Source of the DNA: Prevotella sp.
GTDB taxonomy: Bacteria > Bacillota > Clostridia > Oscillospirales > Ruminococcaceae
DNA length: 12,088 nt
NCBI GenBank assembly: GCA_023663025.1
Contig: JAMPIC010000042.1
Span: 1-12,088, forward strand
Direction: 5' to 3'
In this document: piece after piece, positions 1 through 6,019 of the stretch
Position numbering within the stretch: the first letter of the stretch is position 1
Layout of the letters: each line of letters starts with the position of its first letter
Translations under genes and position numbers: made by a program
The notes under the pieces: model-generated
Databases searched by the model: none
What the model saw: the letters and a program-made list of their open reading frames with translations, nothing else
What the model was told of the DNA's origin: nothing

Positions 1-286
1 GAAAGAGGGTAAAAAAATAGGTCTGAAAAAGTAACGCAGCCCACTGTTGAAAAACGAGGATTTCATACACGGCGCAAAGTAGGCAGCGGCTTCACGGTGT
101 GGCTTTGAAAAATATGTCCTTGAGTGTCCGATTTTGATGTGATATAGTGTAAAACAGCGAAGAATGATTAACCAAGCCGCCGTTATCGTGTCCCCCTAAC
201 GCGGTCGGCGGCGGGCTCTTTGCTTGCAGGTTGCACTAATGAGGCGTGCGATTTATGTCAAAAACACCGAACTTGCGTATAAGATA
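1..286. other. Upstream region, no confident gene
   Basis: I see no complete gene here. Two short open stretches enter from the left edge: one frame closes at TAA 32-34 and another runs from 13 to TGA 106-108 and ends in basic residues. Either could be the 3' end of an upstream gene, and they could be one gene with a frameshift at the A-run near 26-31, but I do not recognise the peptide. At 177-204 there is a GC-rich hairpin (CCG/CGG, one bulged C, then CGTTA/TAACG around an 11-base loop). No T-run follows, so it is not an obvious terminator. The rest, 109-286, shows nothing I can name. Confidence 0.4.
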
Positions 287-315
287 TTGCATTTTCGTGT
301 TTTATGTGGTATTAT
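287..315 (+). promoter_or_regulatory. sigma70-type promoter of the cargo gene
   Basis: A -35 box TTGCAT (287-292) and a -10 box TATTAT (310-315) are separated by 17 bases, with a TG just upstream of the -10. Transcription would start near 322, giving a short leader into the ribosome site AGGGGGGG (335-342), 7 bases before the ATG at 350. The match is good and the position fits an independently expressed gene in a lysogen. Confidence 0.65.
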
Positions 316-349
316 GTGGTTATAACAAAATTTTAGGGGGGGCATTACC

Positions 350-1282
350 ATGTTTAACGGAACTAAATCGAATGACGAAAACACAACTGAAGAAATCCAG
401 CAGCAGAAAAAACGTTGTTTTGTAATTATGCCGTTTAGTGACCCTGATGGGTACACACCAGGGCATTTCTTTAAAGTATACTTGCAGATAATAAAACCAG
501 CTGTAGAAAATGCAGGTTACGAAGCATATCGTGTTGATGAAAACAGTGTGAGTGATTTAATCACAACCAAAATATTTAAGGCAATACTTGATTGTGATAT
601 GGCTATATGCGATTTAAGCTCAAGAAATCCAAACGTACTGTATGAACTCGGTATAAGACATGCTTTTGATAAACCTGTTGTACTTATAAAGGATAATAAA
701 ACCGATCGTATTTTTGATATACAAGGGATCTCAACTGTTGAGTACAGATGTGAACGGCTATATGATGAAGTGATTGAAGATCAGAAAAAGATTTCAGAAG
801 CAATTAAAGAAAATGAAGATAGCAGTTCAGGATATTCAATTTTGAACATGGTCAATTTGCCAAAAGCTACATATGATACTAATACAAAAGATTCACATGA
901 GTTTAACAATGCTTTGCTTATGAGATTAATATCTGCTTTGGATAAAACAGAACAAAATCGAATTAAAATTAATGAACAGTGGGATTATGAGAAAGAGAAC
1001 ATTAGAATAATAAACTACGAGCTAGATGCCATTATTTCAAACATTAATTACTTGGACATAAATATAAAAAAAGCGTTAGAAAATAAATTGCAAATAGATA
1101 CTCCTAAAATAGGCAATGAAATAAATCAACTATATGATAAAATCGAATTTTATTTAAAGTCGGGTCATGCATCTAAAAGACAACTTGATGAGCTATTATA
1201 TCAAAAAAGACGCCTTGATAATGTACTTGACAGACTTTACTTGCTAGAAGAGAGATATTCGTCAGAACAAAACCACTCCTAA
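350..1282 (+). CDS. NDT/TIR-like domain protein with helical tail (cargo gene)
   Basis: A 310-residue protein of unknown exact function. Residues 22-125 look like the nucleoside 2-deoxyribosyltransferase/TIR-like Rossmann-type fold: first strand with CFVIMPF (23-29), an ADC-type strand ending CDLS (87-90), then NPNVLYELGIRHA (93-105) and KPVVLIKD (108-115). E99 in the YELG motif is in the place of the catalytic glutamate of these families. Residues ~190-305 are charged and helical, probably coiled coil. The gene has its own promoter and its stop codon lies in the loop of its own terminator. It is strikingly AT-rich: the line at 961-1020 has 15 G+C in 60, against 34 for 2281-2340 in the terminase. 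Its place before the small terminase suits a lysogenic cargo gene. NAD- or nucleotide-cleaving defence is inference; the fold assignment is by motif only. Confidence 0.75.
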   Translation: MFNGTKSNDENTTEEIQQQKKRCFVIMPFSDPDGYTPGHFFKVYLQIIKPAVENAGYEAYRVDENSVSDLITTKIFKAILDCDMAICDLSSRNPNVLYELGIRHAFDKPVVLIKDNKTDRIFDIQGISTVEYRCERLYDEVIEDQKKISEAIKENEDSSSGYSILNMVNLPKATYDTNTKDSHEFNNALLMRLISALDKTEQNRIKINEQWDYEKENIRIINYELDAIISNINYLDINIKKALENKLQIDTPKIGNEINQLYDKIEFYLKSGHASKRQLDELLYQKRRLDNVLDRLYLLEERYSSEQNHS

Positions 1283-1295
1283 CCCGAGTGGTTTT
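1269..1295 (+). terminator. Intrinsic terminator of the cargo gene
   Basis: A perfect 10-bp stem, AAAACCACTC (1269-1278) with GAGTGGTTTT (1286-1295), has a 7-base loop that contains most of the TAA stop of the preceding gene. ACTTTA follows. It insulates the cargo gene from the terminase operon downstream. Confidence 0.75.
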
Positions 1296-1321
1296 ACTTT
1301 ACCCGAAAGGAGAACGTGCCC

Positions 1322-1777
1322 GTGGGCAAAACCAACAAGTTAAAATACACATCTGCGGCGGAAATGCAAGCCGCTGTGGACGCTTATTTCACCGACTGCG
1401 AGGGGCGTCCTCTTACGGACGACTTCGGCGAGGCGGTATTGAATAAAAACGGAAGTCCCGTTATCGTCGGCGCTCACCCGCCCACGGTTACGGGGCTTGC
1501 TTTATGGCTGGGGTTTAAGACCCGCCAGTCCTTGCTTAATTATCAGCACCGTTCCGACAGGTTCAACGATGTTCTGACGGCGGCAAAATCCCGCTGTGAG
1601 GAGTACGCCGAACGCCGCCTGTTCGACCGGGACGGGGTGAACGGGGCGAAGTTCTCGCTGGCGAATAATTTCAAGGGGTGGAGCGAGAAGCCTGCGGAAG
1701 ATACGGCAAAAGCAGAAACGGAGCTTCCCCAACTTTACAAGGCTCTGACGGAGGTGGACGGCGATGACATTCACTAA
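1322..1777 (+). CDS. terS: Phage terminase small subunit
   Basis: A 151-residue DNA-recognition subunit of the packaging motor. It starts MGKTNKLKYTS and contains the small-terminase/gp3-like DNA-packaging pattern: an acidic-aromatic helix (AYFTDCEGRP), a helix-turn-helix-like stretch (VTGLALWLGF...SLLNYQ, about residues 57-75) and the conserved end GAKFSLANNFKGWSEK. GTG 1322 is preferred because AGGAG (1308-1312) is 9 bases upstream; the in-frame GTG 1316 is only 3 bases from it. The 3' end overlaps the large terminase start by 14 bases, as usual for this pair. The gene reads intact. The protein would bind the packaging site and hand DNA to the large subunit, which here is broken. Confidence 0.88.
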   Translation: MGKTNKLKYTSAAEMQAAVDAYFTDCEGRPLTDDFGEAVLNKNGSPVIVGAHPPTVTGLALWLGFKTRQSLLNYQHRSDRFNDVLTAAKSRCEEYAERRLFDRDGVNGAKFSLANNFKGWSEKPAEDTAKAETELPQLYKALTEVDGDDIH

Positions 1778-3077
1778 GCTTTCCCCTAAACAAAAACGTA
1801 TTTTCAAGTGGTGCTATGAGGACGGCTGTAACGCCCTTATTTGCGACGGGGCGGTGCGTTCCGGCAAAACCGTTTGTATGATAACGTCCTTTATTTTGTG
1901 GGCGATGAAAAGCTTTGACGGGGCGGTTTTCGGTATCTGCGGAAAGACCGTCCGAAGCGCGGAGCGGAACATCATCACGCCGCTTATGAGCATTGCGGAC
2001 ATTACGGCGTACTTCAAGGTTAGCTATACGCGTTCCGCAAACCTGCTGACCGTCGAGGGCGGCGGCAGGCGGAACTGCTTCTACATCTTCGGCGGCAAGG
2101 ACGAAAGCAGTTATATGCTCATTCAGGGCATTACCCTGTCGGGCGTTCTATTCGACGAGGTCGCGCTTATGCCCCGCTCTTTTGTGGAACAGGCGATAAC
2201 CCGTACTCTTTCGGTGTCGGGGGCTAAGCTGTGGTTCAACTGCAACCCCGAAAACCGTTTTCACCGGTTCTACACGGAATGGATTTTGCAGGCGGCGGCG
2301 CGGAACGCTCTGCACCTGCATTTTCTTATGGACGACAATCCTACCCTTACGGCGGAACAGCTTGCCCACGCGGAAAAGCTGTTCACGGGGGTGTTTCACG
2401 ACCGGTACATCAAGGGCTTGTGGGTGTCCGCCGAGGGGGTTATTTACAAGGATTTTGCGGACGGTACGGAACGCTTTCTGATTGACGTTCCTCCCGACGA
2501 TATTATGTACTGCAATATCGGTTTTGACTTCGGCGGGAACGGGTCATACTAATCTCCAATAAAAAGCGTACAAAAAATCAAGCAAAAATTTGCGTATATG
2601 ATTTTTGTGCAGATTTTTTGTCTACGCTTTTATTGGAGATTAGGATAAGCGCACGCGGGGGTGTGTACGGGATTTTCCCGACGGCTTCAAAAAGTCGTTA
2701 TTTTGGATGAATATTACCGAAAAGAGATTATCTCCCCTGCCCTGCTTGAAAGTGACATAATCGCTTTTGTGCGCCGATGTCAGAGCAAGTACAACGTTTA
2801 CGACGGGTATTTCGACAGCGCGGAAACCACGCTGATACGGGGCGTTAAAACCGCCTGCGCGCGGGAGAAGCTTGCGTTTAACGTGCATAACGCCCGCAAG
2901 TCGGAAATTCTCGGTCGTATTCGGTTCACCAACCTGATAATGTCCCAAGGCAGGTTTTTTGTTATGCGGCACTGCAAGCACGTTACCGAGGCGTTTCAGT
3001 CCGCGGTTTGGGACGGAAAATCTCTCACCGACTGGCGGGGAGCCCCCGCTGGCAGTGTCACCCCCAAAGCTAAATGA
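1764..3077 (+). pseudogene. terL: Phage terminase large subunit, interrupted by a palindromic insertion
   Basis: The packaging ATPase/nuclease (PBSX-type). The start at 1764 follows GGAGGTGG. The first part, residues 1-262, has Walker A DGAVRSGKT (28-36), Walker B GVLFDE (127-132), the FNCNPE coupling motif (158-163) and the first nuclease strand GFDFGG (~253-258). Translation then stops at TAA 2550-2552 inside a ~100 bp palindromic element. The nuclease domain resumes in the same frame at 2649 with AHAGVCTGF and continues through ILDEYYR, DGYFDSAE and LTDWR. Removing 2547-2648 (102 bp) would rejoin GGNGS to AHAG in frame. The far C-terminus is also lost: after LTDWR (~3040) the reading runs into unrelated GC-rich sequence and ends at 3077, where the family usually has about 30 more residues. 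A separated nuclease piece (GTG 2661) has no good ribosome site, so I expect no functional terminase. Confidence 0.88.
2547..2648. mobile_element. MITE-like palindromic insertion in terL
   Basis: The left arm 2549-2579 and right arm 2612-2643 are inverted repeats of about 31 bases, starting CTAATCTCCAATAAAA and ending TTTTATTGGAGATTAG. They differ by one A in an A-run and by a TC insertion in the right arm. The 32-base centre (2580-2611) itself contains ATCA...TGAT and is AT-rich, so the whole element can fold into one long hairpin. It has no coding capacity. ATA occurs on both sides (2546-2548 and 2645-2647) and may be a 3-bp target duplication, but one terminal G then remains unpaired. The flanks match a continuous terminase reading frame, so this is an insertion rather than native sequence. 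A transposase in trans is inferred. Confidence 0.75.
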
Positions 3078-3098
3078 AACATACCGAACTTTAACAAA

Positions 3099-3130
3099 GC
3101 CCCCTCAAGGGGGCAAGTAAATTGCTATAA
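3099..3130. repeat. GC hairpin plus ATTGCTATAA repeat trace between terL and portal
   Basis: GCCCCC/GGGGGC (3099-3104 and 3109-3114) forms a tight hairpin around TCAA. ATTGCTATAA at 3121-3130 is identical to 9202-9211 and is the reverse complement of 9073-9082. This looks like the remains of the repeat cluster seen complete near 9042-9261. It occupies the place where the terminase C-terminus and the portal ribosome site should be. Confidence 0.55.
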
Positions 3131-3138
3131 GTTTTGAA

Positions 3139-4070
3139 ATGAACTATCAAGTGAGAATTATAACCGACGCAAAACGCGTTTACGGCTTTTCCGTCCCCGA
3201 CTTCGGGGACTTTTACGGGTATATCGAATACTGGGACGGCATTTTTCAAAACCGTCCTCCCTGGCGGCGGGTCAAGAAATCGGGGCTTTACGCAAAGGGC
3301 GACCGCGCTATGGGTACGCTTTGCGCCGCAAAGGTTCTTGCGGACGAGTTCGCACGGCTGACGTTCTCGGAACAGGTGACGGTTTCTGCCGCCGAGCCTT
3401 ATCTTGAATACGTCACCGAGGCTCTGAACGATAACGGCTTCTGGAAGCGTATGCCCGAGTTTCTTTCCGGGGCGTACGCGCTGGGGGGCGGCGCGGTGAA
3501 GATTTACGCCGAGGAGAAAAAGCCCCGTCTTAACTACATTGCGGCGGACAGGTTCGTCCCCGTCGACTGGAACGAGCGGGAAATTTCGGGGGGAATTCTT
3601 GAAAGCAAAATCCGCCGGAACGGCTTTTACTACACGCTTTTTGAGAAACACGGATTTTCCGAAAGCGGTTGTACGGAAGTCACCCACTCGCTTTTCAAGT
3701 CCGCCCAAAAGAACGGTATCGGCAAGCCCTGTGAGCTGTCGGAGCTGTTCCCCGATATTGACGAGGTTGTGACCTATCGAACCTCAGAGCCTATGCTGCG
3801 ATATTTCAAGCCCGATTTCGGCAATAATCTTGACCGGTACTGCCCTTTGGGAGTATCGGTTTTTTCGTGTGCGGTTGACACTTTGAAGGCGTTGGACGTG
3901 GCTTTCGACAGCTTCGGACGGGAGTTTATTCTGGGCAAAAAGCGAAACTTGCGGCGATAATGGACGTGCAGAACTGCGATGAGGAAGCCGCCCAAAAGGA
4001 GCTTGACAGGATCGCTAAAGAAAATCAGGTGTCCGCCGATATGACAGACTTAATGACTTTGAGGGAATAA
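3139..4070 (+). pseudogene. Phage portal protein (A118/SPP1-like), internal deletion and frameshift
   Basis: The portal forms the ring at the capsid vertex through which DNA enters. From ATG 3139 the reading gives 273 residues with the portal N-terminal pattern: YIEYWDGIFQNRPPW, AKVLADEFARLTFSE, GAYALGGGAVKIY, IAADRFVPVDW, and late in the piece VFSCAVDTLKALDVAFDSFGREF. After FILGKKR (~3940) it becomes nonsense and stops at TAA 3958-3960. A second frame from 3942 to TAA 4068-4070 reads AKLAAIMDVQNCDEEAAQKE... and ends MTDLMTLRE, which resembles a portal C-terminus. The two pieces total about 310 residues against roughly 450-480 in relatives, so about 150 residues and the frame are lost at one junction. 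There is no Shine-Dalgarno before 3139; repeat sequence lies there instead. Confidence 0.8.
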
Positions 4071-4075
4071 AAATA

Positions 4076-4113
4076 GGCAGGAATTAACAGGGTTCTCCCC
4101 GCGTGTTCCCGCC
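4076..4113 (-). terminator. Probable terminator of the minus-strand small gene
   Basis: Read on the minus strand, GGCGGGAA pairs with TTCCTGCC (one G-T pair). CA/TG extends the stem after a two-base bulge, and TATTTTTATT follows. It begins 5 bases after the stop of the small gene. The stem is imperfect. Confidence 0.5.
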
Positions 4114-4118
4114 CGATT

Positions 4119-4256
4119 TTACTGGTCTTTCTTGTTATCCGCAAGAAAAGATTTTATTTCTTCAATCGCCTCTTCTTTGGTATTGCACCTTTCGAGAATT
4201 GCCAAAATCATTTTCAGCATTGTAAACATTTGCTTATCGGTCATAACTTCTTCCAT
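4119..4256 (-). CDS. Small 45-residue protein, antisense to the late operon
   Basis: Unrecognised protein starting MEEVMTDKQMFTML and ending FLADNKKDQ. It is predicted to be almost entirely helical, with an amphipathic stretch (MLKMILAILERC) and a charged second helix (KEEAIEEIKSFL). The start is supported by AAAGGA, 6 bases before the ATG on the minus strand. A near-consensus promoter lies upstream and a hairpin with a T-rich tail follows the stop, so this is a self-contained transcription unit opposite to all neighbours. It sits between the broken portal and the 5'-truncated minor capsid gene. That suggests a lysogenically expressed small gene; function unknown. No signal peptide and no DNA-binding motif are visible. 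Confidence 0.7.
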   Translation of the reverse strand: MEEVMTDKQMFTMLKMILAILERCNTKEEAIEEIKSFLADNKKDQ

Positions 4257-4311
4257 ACCGTTTCCTTTCCGCCTTTGCCGACTTACTCGGGCTTGTTTGC
4301 CCTGTAATTAT

Positions 4312-4340
4312 ATTATGTCATAGGTTTAACCTGTTGTCAA
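4312..4340 (-). promoter_or_regulatory. Near-consensus promoter for the minus-strand small gene
   Basis: On the minus strand TTGACA (4340-4335) and CATAAT (4317-4312) are exactly 17 bases apart; an overlapping TATAAT lies 5 bases further. Transcription would start near 4305, giving a ~50-base leader that contains two small stems (GGGC/GCCC and CCGA/TCGG) before the ribosome site. It points away from the minor capsid gene at 4365. Confidence 0.75.
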
Positions 4341-4364
4341 GGACTTTTTTGAAAATTTTTTGGG

Positions 4365-5576
4365 GTGATAAACGCAGCCTCCGAATGGCAAGCAGTTACA
4401 GACCTTAATCTTGTGAACACGGTTATGCAGTATAAGGCGGGAAGCGCATACAAAAATCTCGTCAATAAAATTTACGACGACACAAAGCGGCAAGAGCTTT
4501 TGGGGGTTTTGGGCAAGCACACGCTTGAAGTAGCAAGCGGCGGTGTGAGCCGTCAGGAGGCGGTGCAGAACTGCATAAAAGAGTTTGCGCAAAAGGGCAT
4601 TCCCGCGTTTGTGGACAAGCTTGGGCGGGAATGGTCCCCCGAGGCGTACATCAATATGGACATTCGCACCACCGTCAACAACACGGCTAACGCGGCGCAG
4701 GACGCTTGCTGTGACAGATATGATCTTGACCTTATTCAGATTTCCTCGCATATGGGAGCGCGTCCGAAATGCGCGGAGGATCAGGGCAAGATTTACAGCC
4801 GCAGCAACCGCAGCGGGATTTGTCACGACGGGGACGGGAATGAAATTCCCTTTTACCCTTGGTCGAGTACGTCCTACGGTCAGCCGGACGGTATTCTCGG
4901 CATTAACTGTCACCACCACAAATATCCGTTCCTTGCTTGCAAGGAAAAGCGGACAGGGGTTAATTTTCAGCGGTATTTACCCTACGACCAAGAGGAGAAC
5001 GCCGCGCGGTACAAGGAATTTCAGGCGCAGAGGGCTATGGAGCGGCGGGTTCGGGAGGGGGATACTTCGTATAGGAATGTTTATTCGTCCGCTCTTGACA
5101 ATTCGGCGGGAAGTGGTATAATAGAAGCAAGGAGTGATACCCCTATGGACTTGCTGACGCGTAAGCCTAAACCGGACAATTTTGTCGAACCTATGCCTAA
5201 AAAACAGCTGCAGCGTATTGTTAAGTCTTTTAAGGCAAAAGGCGGAATTATTCAAATGAATGAAGAAACCGACGCGTTTTTAAAGCTTCAAAATGCGGAA
5301 GGTTCTACTTTGAACGCAGATACTATATTGCTTAATTCAAATCCGTCAAGGGCGGTTGTGTTTGAAGAGCTTATACATTCCGCACAATGCCGCCGCGGTT
5401 TTGATACGGCGGATCTCGAAACCCGCTTGAAATGTGAAATTGAGGCGCAGGAAAAGCTTATTAAAAATTCTGAAGCTTACAAATTATCGGAATACGAAAT
5501 CATGCAGACAAAAAGCGCGCTTGAAGCGTACACGAAGGAATTGGAACAATATTACCGCAGCAAAGGAGGTAAATGA
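4365..5576 (+). CDS. Phage minor capsid protein (Phage_min_cap2/MuF-like) with C-terminal toxin-like domain
   Basis: A 403-residue reading. Residues ~60-195 match phage minor capsid/head morphogenesis proteins: TVNNTANAAQDACCDRYD, SSHMGARPKCAEDQGKIYSR (128-147), STSYGQPDGILGINCHHH (168-185) and PFLACKE. GTG 4365 has no separate ribosome site, and about 100-150 family N-terminal residues seem absent, so the 5' end is probably deleted (stop at 4350 just upstream). After a charged linker (205-235) and GSGIIEARSD (249-258) an AT-richer domain begins near M261. It contains FEELIHSAQ (333-341) and EIEAQE (358-363), recalling a zincin helix pair but with E in place of the first His of HExxH. Variable domains at this position in MuF proteins are polymorphic toxins in other phages; toxicity here is inference. 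An ideal ribosome site for the next gene overlaps the 3' end. Confidence 0.85.
   Translation: MINAASEWQAVTDLNLVNTVMQYKAGSAYKNLVNKIYDDTKRQELLGVLGKHTLEVASGGVSRQEAVQNCIKEFAQKGIPAFVDKLGREWSPEAYINMDIRTTVNNTANAAQDACCDRYDLDLIQISSHMGARPKCAEDQGKIYSRSNRSGICHDGDGNEIPFYPWSSTSYGQPDGILGINCHHHKYPFLACKEKRTGVNFQRYLPYDQEENAARYKEFQAQRAMERRVREGDTSYRNVYSSALDNSAGSGIIEARSDTPMDLLTRKPKPDNFVEPMPKKQLQRIVKSFKAKGGIIQMNEETDAFLKLQNAEGSTLNADTILLNSNPSRAVVFEELIHSAQCRRGFDTADLETRLKCEIEAQEKLIKNSEAYKLSEYEIMQTKSALEAYTKELEQYYRSKGGK
5095..5147 (+). promoter_or_regulatory. Internal consensus promoter-like site with ribosome site and start codon at the toxin-like domain boundary
   Basis: TTGACA (5095-5100) and TATAAT (5117-5122) both match the sigma70 consensus exactly, 16 bases apart, with TGG directly before the -10 (extended -10). 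AAGGAG (5129-5134) follows and then ATG (5145-5147), which is in frame and is Met261 of the minor capsid protein. Translation from here gives a 143-residue free C-terminal domain. Two cautions: the predicted transcription start (~5129) falls on the ribosome site, and part of the match follows from the peptide GSGIIEARSD, which may be conserved as protein. Confidence 0.5.
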
Positions 5577-5577
5577 T

Positions 5578-5823
5578 ATGCTGAAAGTATTGAGTGTGCT
5601 TCCCGTAAAAAATCAGATATGCGTTGCCTTTGAGGGAACGCGGAGCGACATTGAAGCGCTGAAAACAGGCGATAAGCTTATAAGCGGCACGGGAACAGTA
5701 ATTGATGTTATTTCTATTGCAATGACGCATTTCAGAAATCCCGAGGACATAGGCAGAATTATATCAATCATAACCGAACCGTGCAGCGTTAAAACAGGTG
5801 ATGAATTTTCATACCCGATTTAA
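5578..5823 (+). CDS. Small protein, putative immunity partner of the toxin-like domain
   Basis: An 81-residue protein, MLKVLSVLPVKNQ... to ...GDEFSYPI, not recognised as a known family. It reads as a compact beta-rich protein (ICVAFEGTRSD, TGDKLISGTGTVIDVISIAM, RIISIITEPCSVKTGDEF), with two KTGD turns. Its ATG is one base after the TGA of the minor capsid gene and uses a perfect AAAGGAGG (5562-5569) that lies inside that gene, so the two are translationally coupled. A strong terminator follows. Small AT-richer genes directly after a MuF-type variable C-terminal domain are typically its immunity protein; that role is inferred from position, size and coupling. Confidence 0.72.
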   Translation: MLKVLSVLPVKNQICVAFEGTRSDIEALKTGDKLISGTGTVIDVISIAMTHFRNPEDIGRIISIITEPCSVKTGDEFSYPI

Positions 5824-5846
5824 CCGGTTAATTTTGCTGTTATTTT

Positions 5847-5876
5847 AAAACCGCTTTGAGTTTTCAAGGCGGTTTT
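5847..5876 (+). terminator. Strong intrinsic terminator after the immunity candidate
   Basis: A 13-bp stem, AAAACCGCTTTGA (5847-5859) with TCAAGGCGGTTTT (5864-5876), has one T-G pair and a GTTT loop, and is followed by CTTA. It closes the toxin/immunity unit and separates it from the scaffold gene, which is unusual inside a late operon. Confidence 0.8.
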
Positions 5877-5911
5877 CTTATGCCAAATTCAATATGTTCA
5901 CAAAGCGTTCG

Positions 5912-5932
5912 GTTCTCCAGCAATTGGAGAAC
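5912..5932. terminator. Second hairpin upstream of the scaffold gene
   Basis: GTTCTCCA (5912-5919) pairs with TGGAGAAC (5925-5932) around GCAAT. TTTTGTTTTGC follows after eight bases (ACGG..GCT region), so it may act as a weak terminator or processing site. The rest of 5877-6019 holds no gene I can support; AAAAGGAGGAA (6004-6014) is the ribosome site of the scaffold. Confidence 0.45.
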
Positions 5933-6019
5933 GGGGTGCTTTTGTTTTGCCCGAAACGTTCTTACGGCGTAAAACTGTAAACTATTATCGGTCTACCCGA
6001 CCTAAAAGGAGGAATTTTT

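Noticed and set aside
1316..1321. GTG 1316 as the start of the small terminase
   Set aside because: Only 3 bases from AGGAG; GTG 1322 has a 9-base spacing and gives the more typical MGKTNKLKY start, though the difference is two residues.
2547..2648. The terminase insertion as an intron, intein or bypassed segment
   Set aside because: About 100 bp of near-perfect palindrome with several stop codons lacks the conserved core of group I or II introns and has no intein coding; an inverted-repeat insertion is simpler.
4977..5255. Long open readings on the minus strand within the minor capsid, portal, tail and tape measure genes
   Set aside because: They are basic, low-quality translations opposite genes with clear family motifs and have no ribosome sites; they follow from the codon bias of the plus strand.
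5880..5972. A 30-codon reading starting ATG CCA AAT between the two hairpins
   Set aside because: No ribosome site, it overlaps the terminator tail and crosses the second hairpin, and its composition looks non-coding.
5968..5990. A fourth AACTGTC-type repeat upstream of the scaffold (AACTGTAAACTATTAT)
   Set aside because: Only about 16 bases resemble the right arm of copy 1, with no inverted partner; chance likeness or an old trace cannot be told apart.
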